Assembly: GCA_047967505.1 (NCBI GenBank)
Contig: CM106540.1
Length of the DNA stretch: 64,000 nucleotides
Source: Dipteris shenzhenensis
Lineage: Eukaryota > Polypodiophyta > Polypodiopsida > Gleicheniales
Reading direction: 5' to 3' (one strand)
Shown: piece after piece, positions 1 to 10,795 of the stretch
How positions within the stretch are numbered: the first letter of the stretch is position 1
Layout: every line of letters begins with the position of its first letter
Program-made: the position numbers and the translations under genes
The notes under the pieces: generated by a model
What the model saw: only the letters and a program-made list of their open reading frames with translations
Told to the model about the DNA's origin: nothing
Databases searched by the model: none

Positions 1-3000
1 GCATATCCGATGGGCACAATACTTTTCCTACCCCTTAACCTAGGTGGTATTGAAATGTTCCAAAAGAGGCACACCCATCCGATAAGTACTTGGTCAGATA
101 ACATACGTAAGGGCGTGTGTTTTTGCGGATGTGCATATCACTACCAGAAAAACGTTGTATAATGCATGATCGACCATGCAAAGCATATCCGATGGTGACA
201 ATACTTTGCACGCACATCAACCTAATTGAAAATGACTTGAATACAAAGTGTATCCCCCATCCACTAAGTACTTGTTTGAATAACACACCTAGGACCATGT
301 TTTTGTATGGTTGTGCATGACAGAAAGGAAAAAATGGTGTTTTATGCTTGATCGACAATGCAAGCATATCTGATGGGCACAATACTTTGCACACACCTTC
401 AACTAGGTGGAATTGATTACATGCAAAGTGGCATTCCCATCGCATAAGTACTTGATTGGATAACACACCTAACAATGTGTTTTTTTACGGATGTGCATGA
501 CACTAAGGCAAAAATGGTATTTAATGCTCGATCGACCATGCAAAGGATATTCGATGGGCACAATACTTTTCCTATGCCTTAGCCTTGGTGCTATTGAAAT
601 GTTCCAAAAGAGGCACACCCATCTGATAAGTACTTGGTCCGATAACATACGTAAGGGCGTGTTTTTTTGTGGATGTGCATATCACTACCGGAAAAACGTT
701 GTATAATGCGTGATTGACCATGCAAAGCATATCTGATGGTGACAATACTTTGCATGCATCTCAAACTAGTTGAAACAGACTTTCATGCAAAGTGGAGCCC
801 CCATCCGATAAGTACTTGTTTCAATAACACACCTAGGACCGTATTTTTTTATGGTTGTGCATGACACTAAGGCAAAAACGGTGTTTTATGCTTGATCGAC
901 AATGCAAAGCATATCTGATGGGCACAATACTTTGCACACACCTTCAACTAGGTGGAATTGACTTACATGAAAAGTGGCATGCCCATCCCATAAGTGTTTG
1001 ATTGGATAACATACCTAGCAGTGTGTTTCTTTATGGATGTGCATGACACTAAGACAAAAATGGTATTTAATGCTCGATCGACCATGAAAAGGATATTCGA
1101 TGGGCACAAAAATTTTCTTATGCCTCAACCTAGGTGGTATTGAAATATTCTCAAAGAGGCACACCCATCTGATAAGTACTTGGTCAGATAACACACCTAA
1201 GGGCGTGTTTTTTTATGGATGTGCATATCACTAGGGGAAAGACGGTATATAATGCATGATCAGCCATTCAAAGCATATCCGATGGTCACAATACTTTGCA
1301 CGCACCTCAACATAGTTAAAATATACTTGCGTGCAAAGTGGAGCCCCCATCCGATAAGTACTTGTTTGAATAACACACCTAGGACCGTGTTCTTTTATGG
1401 TTGTGCATGACACTAAGGTAAAAACGGTGTTTTATGCTTGATCGACAATGCAAAGCATATCCGATGCACACAATACTTTGCACACACCTTCAACTAGGTG
1501 GAATTGACTTACATGCAAAATGGCATTACCATCCTATAAGTACTTGATCGGATAACACACCTAGCAGTGTGTTTTTTGACGGATGTGCATGACACTAAGG
1601 CAAAAATGGTATTTAATGCTTGATCGACCATGCAAATCATATCCGATGGACACAATACTTTTCCTACACCTTAAACTAGGTGGTATTGAAATGTTCTCAA
1701 AGAGGCACAGCCATCCGATAAGTACTTGGTCAGATAACATACCTAAGGGCGTGTTTTTTTGCGGATGTGCATATCACTAGGGGAAAAACCTTGTATAATG
1801 CACAATCGACCATGCAGAGCATATCTGATGGTGACAATACTGTGCATGCATCTCAACCTAGTTGAATTGGACTTATTTGCAAAGTGGATCCCCCATCCGA
1901 TAAGTACTTGTTTGATTAACACACCTAGGACCGTGTGCTTTTATGGTTGTGCATGACACTAAGGCAAAAACGGTGTTTTATGCTGGATCGACAATGCAAA
2001 GCATATCCGATGGGCACAATACTTTGCACACACCTTCAACTAGGTGAAATTGACTTACATGGAAAGTGGCATTCCCATCACATAAGTACTTGATCGGACA
2101 ACACACTAGCAGCGTGTTTTTTTACGGATGTGCATGACACTAGAGCAAAAATGGTATTTAATGCTCGATCGACCATGCAAAGCATATCCGATGGGCACAA
2201 TAATTTTCCTACGCCTCAACCTAGGTGGTATTGAAATGTTCTCAAAGAGGCACACCCATCCGATTAGTACTTGGTCAGATAACACACCTAAGGGCGTGTT
2301 TTTTTTCGGATGTGCATATCACTAGGGGAAAAACAGTGTATAATGTGTGATCGGCCATGCAAAGCATATCCGATGGTCACAATAATTTGCACGCACCTCA
2401 ACCTAGTTGAAAGATACTTGCATGCAAAGTGGATCCCCCATATGATAAGTACTTCTTTGAATAACACACCTAGGACCGTGTTCTTTTATGGTTGTGCATG
2501 ACACTAAGGCAAAAACGGTGTTTTATGCTTGATTGACAATGCAAAGCATATCCGATGGGCACAATATTTTGTAAATATCTTCAACTAGGTGGAGTTGACT
2601 TACATGCAAAGTGGCATTCCCATCGCATAATTACTTGATCGGATAACACACCTAGCAACGTGTTTTTTTACAGATGTGCATGACACTAAGGCAAAAATGG
2701 TATTTAATGCTCGATCGACCATGCAAAGAATATACAATGGGCACAATATGTTTCTATGCCTTAACCTAGGTGAGATTGAAATGTTCTCAAAGAGGCACAC
2801 CCATCAAATAAGTACTTGGTCAGATAACATACCTAAGGGCGTGTTTTTTTGCGGATGTGCATATCACTAGGGGAAAGACGTTGTATAATGTGCAATCGAC
2901 CATGCAGAGCATATTCTATGGTGACAATACTTTGCATGCATCTCAAACTAGTTGAAACGGACTTATGTGCAAAGTGGAGCCCCCATCCGATAAGTACTTG

Positions 3001-4190
3001 TTTGATTAACACACCTAGGACTGTGTTCTTTTATGGTTGTGCATGACACTAAGGTAAAAACGGTGTTTTATGCTGGATCGACAATGCAAAGCATATCCGA
3101 TGGGCACAATACTTTGCACACACCTTCAACTAGGTGGAATTGACTTACATGGAAAGTGGCATTCCCATCGCAGAAGTACTTGATCGGATAACACACCTAG
3201 TAGCGTGTTTTTTTACGGATGTGCATGACACTAAGGCAAAAAGGGTATTTAATGCTCGATCAACCATGCAAAGGATATGCGATGGGCACAATAATTTTCC
3301 TACGCCTTAGCCTAGGTGGTATTGAAATGTTCTCAAAGGGTCACACCTATCCGATAAGTACTTGGTTAGATAACATACCTAAGGGCATATTTTTTTGCGG
3401 ATGTGCATATCACTAAAGGAAAATCGGTGTACAATGCATGATCAACCATGCAAAGCATATCCAATGGTTACAATACTTTTCATGCACCTCAACCTAGTTG
3501 AAAGATACTTGCGTGCAAAGTGGAGCCCCCATCCGATAAGTACTTGTTTGAATAACACACCTAGGATCGTGTTTTTTTATGGTTGTGCATTACACTAGAG
3601 CAAAAATCGTGTTTTATTCTTCATCGACAATGCAAAGCATATCCAATGGGCATAATACTTTGCACACACCTGAAACAAGGTGTAATTTACTTACATGCAA
3701 AGTGGCATTCCCATCCTATAAGTACTTGATCGGAGAACATACCTAGCAGTGTGTTTTTTTACGGATGTGCATGACACCACGGCAAAAATGGTATTTAATG
3801 CTCGATCAACCATGCAAAGCATATTTGATGGGCACAATACTTTTCCTACACCTCAACCTAGGTGGCATTGACATGTTTCCAAATAGGCACACCCATCCGA
3901 TAAGTACTTGGTCAGATAACACACCTAAAGTGAAAACGGTGTTTTATGCTTGATCGACAATGCAAAGCATATCTCATGGGCACAATACTTTGCACACACC
4001 TTCAAGTAGGTGGAACTGACTTACATGCAAAGTGGCACGCCCATCCCATAAGTACTTGATCAGATAACATACCTAGCATCTTGTTTTTTAACGGATGCGC
4101 ATGAGACTAGAGCAAAGATAGTATTTAAAGCTCGATCGACCATGCAAAGGATAACTTGGCATGTCCATCTGATGAGTACTATTGGGATAA
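1..4190. repeat. Tandem satellite array, 182 bp monomers in A-B-C higher-order units
   Basis: About 24 tandem monomers of ~182 bp. Monomers begin (at a GCATATCCGATG-like word) near 1, 183, 364, 545, 727, 909, 1091, 1273, 1455, 1637, 1819, 2001, 2182, 2364, 2546, 2728, 2909, 3091, 3273, 3455, 3637, 3819, 3967 and 4149. Three types alternate. Type A has CTTTTCCTACGCC and AAAGAGGCACACCCATC. Type B has GCACGCACCTCAACCTAG and a GGAGCCCCCATCC block. Type C has GCACACACCTTCAACTAGG and AGTGGCATTCCCATC. All share an AAGTACTT core. The A-B-C unit repeats every 544-546 bp, seven times. Plant centromeric and heterochromatic satellites commonly have nucleosome-sized units of this length, so a centromeric or knob role is possible but not shown. 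Short ORFs on both strands recur with the same period and are by-products of the repeat. Confidence 0.97.
3819..4190. repeat. Edge of satellite array, order broken and last monomer truncated
   Basis: The type A monomer at 3819 is only ~148 bp and runs directly into a type C monomer at 3967. The expected type B monomer is missing: A sequence ending ACACACCTAA is joined to the tail normally found at the end of a B monomer. A complete C monomer follows, then an A monomer cut after about 40 bp near 4190, where non-satellite sequence begins. This looks like an unequal exchange or deletion at the array border. Confidence 0.85.
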
Positions 4191-4292
4191 GTTCTCCCAC
4201 CAGTAAATTAAGTACTAATTAAAAATTATAATAAATGAGTAGATTATTAAAAAGAGACTAATATTTATGTAATTGTTGCTACTGCAGCTTGC

Positions 4293-5413
4293 TTGCAAAA
4301 AAGGACTCTCACAAGGGAGATGGCTATAGATTTTGTTCTAGGGATGGATGTGATTTTATGTAGCAAAAGAGAAGTAGTTGAATTTGCTACAATCCATGAT
4401 AGTGATCCCAATTCAATTTGCACTTTCGAAGACTTGGCAAAGATAAGGTGGCAGTTACTGTATCAAAGATTCTTAGCGCACATGTTGAGCTAAAGTATAA
4501 ATGTGGAGATATGGAAACACTTGGAGATGTTATGCCCTACAATACATCCAACAAATCATTTATAGCATGGGACAAAGATGAGACTTATGCAACAGACATT
4601 ATCAAGAATACAAAGTGCACCACCTTGGATTTTACTATAGGGGACATTTTACAAATGAGATCATTTGCAAATAATACTGTAGCAGAAGGTGAAGTAATGG
4701 GATTTGAACAAGTGGATCAATGGTCATTTGCACAGATGAGGATTCTAAAAGTCACTGATGATGGTATGGTTGATAACATAACATCCTTATGTGATCCCTA
4801 CTATGAGGTAGGCAAGAATATGAGATGGAGCATGCAATTTTTAAACATGAGAAAGAGGCACATGGTTTTCAATGATAAAGACAAGGTATACTACAATATC
4901 AAAGGACCTAAAAAGCGTGCCCATGTGCCAGGCTCTATCACTTCAAATGTGGATGATTTCAATGTACTCAATTATAGAAGTGACATCTTATTTGGAGTGG
5001 ATGAGCTCATTGGTTCCGAAAAACAAAATGATTTTAGAAGCGAAGCCTTATCTGGGGTGGATGAATTCTTGCACAGTGAGAAGGGCAAAGGTTTCAATAG
5101 CAATGTCTTGTCAAGTGTGGATGAGTTCATGCATATTAACAAACCTGGTGTCAATCAAGCTTGTGGATTTGTGAAATCCATGCAAGATGTCGCAATGAGC
5201 GATGTTCTCTCAGGAGTGGTGGGAGAGTTTCAAGGTTCTCAATACTCTCGTAGAATATTGAATTCATTGAATGGTCCTAAGAGTATGTTAAAAACGAGGA
5301 GAGATCAACAGAGGATTACTCAATATTTAACTTTGATTGTGATATGGCCAAGGATGCAACGACCAATCATGGATGCTTGGTTACAAACAAATGCGAGGAG
5401 AAGAAGTGCATAA
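4293..5413 (+). pseudogene. Frameshifted DUF8039-like transposon-associated gene with 20-residue repeats
   Basis: Two overlapping reading frames read as one protein if a frameshift near 4434 is allowed. The first part (4293-4440) contains DSDPNS; the second contains LGKDKVAVTVSKIL followed by METLGDVMPYN and SFIAWDKDETY. This order, a DP-containing strand, then LG-x-D-x-V-x-V, then a TLGD and a W, resembles the DUF8039 domain of plant En/Spm-type transposon proteins. That match is from memory and is inference. The C-terminal half has three 20-residue repeats around a GVDE core. The ORF ends at a stop after RRRSA. No start with good context is evident because the upstream frame runs from close to the satellite edge. 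The DUF7869-like pseudogene follows about 100 bp downstream on the same strand and may belong to the same element. Confidence 0.4.
4979..5158 (+). repeat. Three in-frame 60 bp tandem repeats
   Basis: Copies start at 4979, 5039 and 5099 and are exactly 60 bp apart, so each adds 20 residues. The shared core reads as L-x-x-VDE-F/L with SEK downstream in the first two. A fourth, decayed copy (SDVLSGVVGEF) begins near 5196. The exact multiple of three suggests duplication while the frame was still translated. Confidence 0.85.
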
Positions 5414-5517
5414 ATACAGATAACAACGTGCACGAGGAATGAAAACGGTCATACATATGCATGAAGAGAAAGTGAATCCAGGCAGATCCATAAAAGCAAC
5501 CAAAGAGGAAGAGAGTA

Positions 5518-7693
5518 ATGAAGGAGGAGAACATGTTAAATGCATTGGGATATCTATGTTGCAAGCGAAGATGTATGCACTTCATTGATCTTGTAGACAT
5601 CAGGGAATGTAGAGGACACGTGTGGCAAAGAAGAGGAAGCGAAAGAAATGAATACCTTCTCACAAGTCTCTCTTGCTTTCTTCAGAATGGCAATAAAAGG
5701 CTAAGTTCAAGACAAAAGGTAAAACCTCTCGTAAAAAGATTTGCAATAAGGCATATCGCAATATTACTGGATTATCCCATGGTACATATTGGGATTTAGT
5801 CACCAAGGCAAAGGGCGGCAATAAATTTAGAATTCATGGTAATAGAGGAAGGTCCAAATCAAGAATCTCAACTGTCAGTGCAACAGCAATTTTGCAAGAC
5901 TTCATACATGAAAATGCTTTACCTCAACCCCATATATCTACCAAACTCCTTAACGGTGACGCGATCACTGAAATGCACCTTCCAATGGCTTGACAAAGCT
6001 TGAAGTATTTGACTCTATTATAGAAAAGCAAAGGCAAAGAGGGGATGCCATAGCTTCTTCTCATACTTTGTATACTCTTTGGAAGAAGAACTTTGGATAT
6101 GTTAAAATCCCAAGGAGGCAAAAAATGTCAAAGTGCAATGTCTGTGATGATTTAAAGCGAGCGATTGAGAGTGCAACATGTCCAAATCAAAGGGAATTAT
6201 ACAAAAAAAACTGAAAATCTCATCATGACCTTATTTGACATTCCAGACAAAAATATGCATTTTGGAAGGAGCAAGCTATTTCGCATCCCGATAACTACAT
6301 GTGCCTTATTGTAGATGGCATGGATCAGAATACAACATTGCCTCGTTTTGTTGCCACTCCACCTAAATTACAAGGAAAGCACTTTCTAAAGACACATCTA
6401 TGTGGAGTGTTAGTGCATGGAATTAAGTTCTTTGTAGATATATGGATTGATTCCTTGCATGTACATGATAGTAATCAAGGTGTAACATCTATTATGAAGG
6501 CAATTCGCAATGTACATGTAGAAAAAGGTCGCCTACCACCGACTTTGAGAATACAAGCTGATAATTGCTGGTGAGAAAATAAGAATGTACTCATGTTTGC
6601 ATTCTGCTCCATGCTAGTTGCTCATCGAATCTTCAATGAGGTCGAATGTGGATTTTTGTATGTTGGGCATACACATGAGGATATCGATCAGGTTTTTAGC
6701 ACAGTCTCAAGGGAGCTTAAATGCAAGGATATGGAGACAATAGATGACTTGGTAAGAAGATGTGGCAAGCAAGTTGGTGGTCATAAGGAAAGTACAGTAT
6801 GTGAGAGGCTCAAAAGAATGTATGATTGGAAGAGCTTCATTCTACCTTTCATACAAACGGGTGGTGATGCATTGACAGGTCATACCAATCCACACTACTT
6901 TCATTTTTTTTTAAAAAATGAAAAACCCGTAATGCAATGGCAACAATATTCGCATGATACAAAATGGGAACCTGAAGAACCTTACAGTCTCTTAACTTCA
7001 ATTCCCAGCAAGGAAAGGTATCCAACATGGGCTCCTATACAAGAATTCAATGAGAGGTCTAACTGTGAAATAGAAGGATTAAAATCATTTATTACATACA
7101 AAGAGGAAATGCTCCAGAGATATCCTGATTCGAAGCCTACTTGGAGAGAACACACTACCACTATAATTAACAAGACACAAAATTTAATAAAGGACCTTGA
7201 GAGAATGCGAGGCTCAAAGGATGTCAAGGAAGAATGCAATATGTTTTGGCCAAATGTTCATAACAATTTGCGCCCAGCTCCAGTCTTTGAAAATGAATTT
7301 GTATCATTACTCCCACATCCATATTGTGGACCGAAGAAGAGAGAGTTTATGCCACAAGTAGATATAGAGGTCGATTGTTTTGTTGTGATTCGGCCATCAA
7401 ATGATGAATATGAGAATGTAAAGTGTTGGGTTGCAAAAGTAGTTGATGTGCAAAGAGATGACCAAGGGAGAGCTACAACATTTACAGCGGTATGGTATGA
7501 GCCAAAGGGCAGGAAGGAGAATATGGATAACAACACATTGTATACTAATTGTATAATGAAGGAGTGGGTCCCAAATGATGAAGCGGTCTCTCAAGTTTCA
7601 ACGGAGACAATCATAGTGTCTTGGCATTCAAGGGAAAAGAAATCAAAGAAGCGCATGGGATATGACGTAGAAGGAAAAATAAAAATACCATAG
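5518..7693 (+). pseudogene. DUF7869-domain gene, DDE-transposase-like, disrupted
   Basis: The part from 5990 to 7693 is one frame interrupted by three stops (near 6212 and 6230, and TGA at 6572-6574). It carries, in order: a CNVCDDLKRA cysteine pair; VDGMDQN (6314-6334); a block ending RIQADNCW, then the stop, then ENKN; FLYVGHTHEDIDQVFS (6653-6700); and a ~330-residue C-terminal region. The spacing of the acidic residues in DGMDQ, DNC and GHTHEDID resembles an RNase H-like DDE/D core, and GHTHEDID is the signature I associate with DUF7869 proteins. Upstream, a different frame (about 5697-5990) encodes NITGLSHGTYWDL and SATAILQDFIHENALPQP, which fits the N-terminal part of the same family, so at least one frameshift also exists. 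The region has no intron-like signals that would remove the stops. It is probably a dead transposon-derived gene. Confidence 0.65.
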
Positions 7694-7908
7694 CAAAGTA
7701 TTTTGCATATACACAAATTTTTAAGGATGCTCGCCATGGAGGAAGTAGAAGGAGATAGCGCAAATGAAGAATGTCCATGATTAAAGCTTTGTATTGAAGT
7801 CCATTGAAGGATTTTATTTGGGTACTAGGCAAGAAGACAATTCAAGACAATTATAATCAGAGTCATCACATCCTATGTCAAATGAGAGTCAAAATATGCA
7901 CTAGATGT
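7694..7908. other. Non-coding flank of the DUF7869 pseudogene
   Basis: AT-rich sequence without a convincing ORF or repeat. It may be the 3' untranslated part of the decayed element. Confidence 0.4.
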
Positions 7909-8111
7909 CACCCAAGGGTCAAGGCTTGGCAAGACAATAAGGAGTTAATGCAGATGGCACCTGGCAAGGGACTGTCACATTGAGCAATAAGACAATGGGG
8001 AGTCAATGCACCCAAGGGGCAAGGCTTGGCAAGACAAGTGGGAATTAATGCAGATGCCACCTGGTAAGGGACTGTCATGACATTGAGCAATAAGACAATG
8101 GGGAGTCAAAT
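7909..8111. repeat. Two tandem copies of a ~100 bp unit
   Basis: Copies begin at 7909 and 8009 with CACCCAAGGG followed by CAAGGCTTGGCAAGACAA. Both contain GGGACTGTCA and GAGCAATAAGACAATGGGG. The second copy carries a small insertion (TGA after GTCA). No coding content is seen. Confidence 0.9.
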
Positions 8112-8564
8112 TATGCAGATGGCGCGAATTGAGGCTCTTTACGAGCAACAATTTCAATTGTAAACATATGTTCAATCTATATCATTTTGGATATAAAGAC
8201 TCTAGCTAAGAGCAACGTCTCTCAATGTAATCATATAATGATGGCTATAATTGCTATTATAATTCTTTGGTTCAATACAAAACTTGGGTCTTATGGCATC
8301 ATGTCTTTTTTCTATTTATTAAAAGTTTTAAAAATTTTGTGCATATTGCGAGTGACAATGTTATTTTCATGAAATATTTAAGTCTCCTTTCATGGATTTA
8401 TAAATTTATCACGTCAAGGAAAAATATTAAAAATAATTAAATTAACAAGTAACTTAGGTATAGCTAGAATTTCTAATATAGGATTATTTCAAATTCTTGC
8501 ATGTTGGTGCAAAAGTATAGATTGAAAAAATAATATTTTTATGTGAATATGATAGTGCCACAGA
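8112..8564. other. AT-rich stretch with no recognisable feature
   Basis: No ORF with family features, no repeat and no RNA gene was recognised here. Confidence 0.5.
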
Positions 8565-8670
8565 GTGAACTTTTGATTTGGGAAGAATATTTTCAGAAAG
8601 TAAAATTTTGATTTGGGAAGGATATTTTCACAAAGTAAACTTTTCATTTGGGAAGGATTTTTGGGCTTCG
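8565..8670. repeat. Three tandem copies of a 35 bp unit
   Basis: Copies start at 8565, 8600 and 8635. The shared words are GTAAACTTTTGATTTGGGAA and GGATATTTTCA, with one to three differences per copy. Confidence 0.88.
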
Positions 8671-8819
8671 TCCAAAAACAACAGAAAAAGTCCAAATTAA
8701 TGAAATAGGTGTTTTGCAAAGATTTACTCCTAAACTCAAAGAAAAGGAAAGCAACATTGGTCCTCTTTCTAGGACACCGCGAACTTGGTTTGCTTTCTTG
8801 AGCTCCTTACCATGAACCG

Positions 8820-8831
8820 AGCTCTGATACA
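8820..8831 (-). other. Copia-A primer binding site
   Basis: Reading the minus strand, TGTATCAGAGCT directly follows the LTR end ...CTTCACA. It differs slightly from the plant copia consensus TGGTATCAGAGC, which pairs with initiator tRNA(Met). It fixes the orientation of the adjacent LTR. Confidence 0.7.
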
Positions 8832-9184
8832 TGTGAAGAGAGTGGGAGAGAAGGAAGGAGTCTCAGTGCAGCTTTCTCACATACACAATGGGGGAATATA
8901 CACAAAGGTGGAGGTTGAAAACAATTTTCCTCTTCTTAGTTGTGAAAGCCAAAAGAACTCTAAGTACAAAAGAATAGGTGAACCCTATATGTGGGTCTCA
9001 AACCAAACTCAGCTAACTAAGGTGGCATGCTAACTGAGCCACTAATTAGAGTACATAAAGATAGTTGTCATCCAGCTATTATTTATGGGCAGTGTACCAA
9101 CTGCATCTGCAGCTAACAAGTCAGTGACATAAATGCACAACGGTCACCCTGGCATATCACGAGTGGAGCTCAATATCTCAATAC
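8832..9184 (-). mobile_element. Copia-A LTR (5' side, minus orientation)
   Basis: This ~353 bp segment matches 31111-31462 and, over its first ~220 bp, 21164-21384. In minus orientation it starts TGTATTGAGATATTG, passes a TATA-like ATATAGGG, and ends CTTCACA next to a primer site. Almost no Copia-A gag follows; unrelated sequence begins within about 100 bp, so the element is nearly a solo LTR or was truncated soon after the primer site. Confidence 0.8.
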
Positions 9185-10235
9185 ACACATGCTCAATAGA
9201 CGGAGGTAGTGGCACAAGCTCGACTCACACTCTAATTCACAAAGAAGAAGAGCTCCAGGATTGCAAAGACAAGCTTAAAGACATGAAACAATCTTTGGTG
9301 GTATGTGCCTTCAGCATTGATAAGCTTACAAGGGAATGCAGAATCTTAAAAGACCAACTTGCTACTGCTCAAGAGGCTAGCACTTCACAAGCACAAGTCT
9401 TGGACCATTGGTCCAATACCACTGAAGACATTCCTCAAGAGGCAAAGGTCACCTTGCAAATGAGAAAGCTTAAGGTGGCATATACAACCATCTACCAGCA
9501 ATACAAAGAAAAAATGAATTAGATGCACTCCCAAAAGATAATCATCTCCAAGCTTGAACTCCAATTGCTAATGCACAACAATGAGGCATTGGAAAACAAC
9601 ACCAACGAAGCCCCACTACAATGCACAATGGTGATGTACCAAGAGCTTGTGGCTGTTGTACAAGTGGAAGATCACCTCAACATAGGCATGCTTATCCAAT
9701 GGAAGAAACGCCAAATCAAGATCATATCTGCTCATCCAACAATCAAATGGGAACGTTCCATAGGGACCAAAACCTGCGCATAATTTTCCAAAACTTGTAT
9801 GAAGATGAGAAAAATATCTTCTGCCTGTCTACACATGCTGGGTTTATAGCACTCAGGACGGATGCTTTCATTGCATATGTATGCCTCATGGGTAGTCCTC
9901 CCCTCAGGGTTATTGTAGGTTTGTTGCCATTGCTACAAAGGCCATCACTATTATTTGCAAGGCACGACATAAATGAAATCCCACCCATGCAGTTGATGAT
10001 CCCATCGCACCAACAAAACGAAGTGTCGAAAGATGACAAGGCCTATCTCACATCCAACTTCCCATATCTAACCACTCTTTCTGCCAACCTCATAACCTCA
10101 CTTACCCTTGCTGCTAACACCCTCTTAACCTTCCCTGAGCTCCATCCTAACATCTTTTCCCTCCATCGTCTCTTTGCTCATGCCTCTCACCATTTTCAAC
10201 TAACCCAATAGTCACAAACTTACAAGCCCCTCACA
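9185..10235 (+). pseudogene. Unrecognised coiled-coil gene, copy 1 (+)
   Basis: Reading frames at 9133-9522, 9523-9783 and 9621-10211 join into one protein if a TAG at 9520-9522 and a frameshift near 9770 are allowed; the first of these starts inside the adjacent LTR. The N-terminal part is rich in heptad-like K/E/L sequence (EEELQDCKDKLKDM, TRECRILKDQLATAQ), which suggests a coiled coil. The middle has SKLELQLL and PLQCTMVMYQELV. The C-terminal part has STHAGFIALRTDAFIAYV and MGSPPLR, then a leucine/threonine-rich tail. A second copy lies inverted at 11219-13560. Compared with that copy, this one has ~110 extra bp around 9415-9525 and stops shortly after HHFQLTQ. I do not recognise the family. 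A transposon structural protein is likely only because it is multicopy and decayed. Confidence 0.5.
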
Positions 10236-10246
10236 CCTAGCTTCTT

Positions 10247-10478
10247 TTGTTGAGAGTTCACGCTCAACATCATGTGATCATGTGTGCATAGCACCATCAC
10301 GCGATCATATGTGCATAACACTAACCTTATAGAGTGCTATAAAGGAAAGGGTTAGATCCCCTAGCCCTAACCCTAAATGGGTTTGTATATATTCTATTTT
10401 TTCAACTAAATCTAGTATACATTTAGTCATTTGTGTTGTGCTCTCTAGCTGTGCCCTCTCTCCTCATCTCCACTCGGT
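10247..10478 (+). mobile_element. Copia-D LTR fragment
   Basis: Starts TGTTGAGAGTTCACGCTC and matches the 3' LTR start of Copia-D at 40500. It contains CCCTAACCCTAAA and a TATA box (TGTATATATTC), then TTTTTTCAACTAAATCTAG. It keeps ~85 bp that the 40500 copy has lost. Similarity ends at CATCTCCACTC near 10478. Confidence 0.8.
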
Positions 10479-10575
10479 GGTGGAGAACTCATATCCCTCG
10501 TAGATCATGGAGGTCAATGGTTGAGGGACTAATGGTTTAGGGGGAACATAGGAGTGAGAAAGGAAGAAGGTATAA

Positions 10576-10795
10576 GAGCATGAGGGGGAAGGAGAGAGAG
10601 GAGAAGGGTGGAGGAGGAGTGGAAGGAGGAGGAGGGAGGAGGAGGGAGGAGGAGGAGGAGGGAGGAGGAGGAGGAGGAGGAGGAGGGAGGAGAAGGGAGG
10701 AGGAGAAGGGAGGAGGAGGAGGAGGAGGGGGGAGGAGGAGAGGAGAGGATGGGTTGCAAGGTTGGAGGAGAGTGGAGGAGGAGTTGCAAGGTTAG
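10576..10795. repeat. Purine-only (GGA)n/(GGAGGA)n tract
   Basis: About 220 bp that are almost entirely G and A on the + strand, built from GGAGGA and GGGAGGAGGA units. Long homopurine tracts can form triplex (H-DNA). The serine/leucine/proline and glycine/glutamate ORFs read through it are low-complexity artefacts. Confidence 0.92.

Noticed and set aside
35-4000. Many 60-70 codon ORFs starting MCISLGE or MCMTLRQ on the + strand
   Set aside because: They recur with the satellite period, occur on both strands and vary freely; they are by-products of the repeat.
1-4190. Possible CRISPR-like array
   Set aside because: Units are 182 bp and homologous throughout, with no short repeat/unique spacer pattern, and the sequence is clearly plant nuclear.
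10360-10375. Interstitial telomere
   Set aside because: Less than two telomere units, and the same words lie in another copy of the LTR, so it is part of the LTR.
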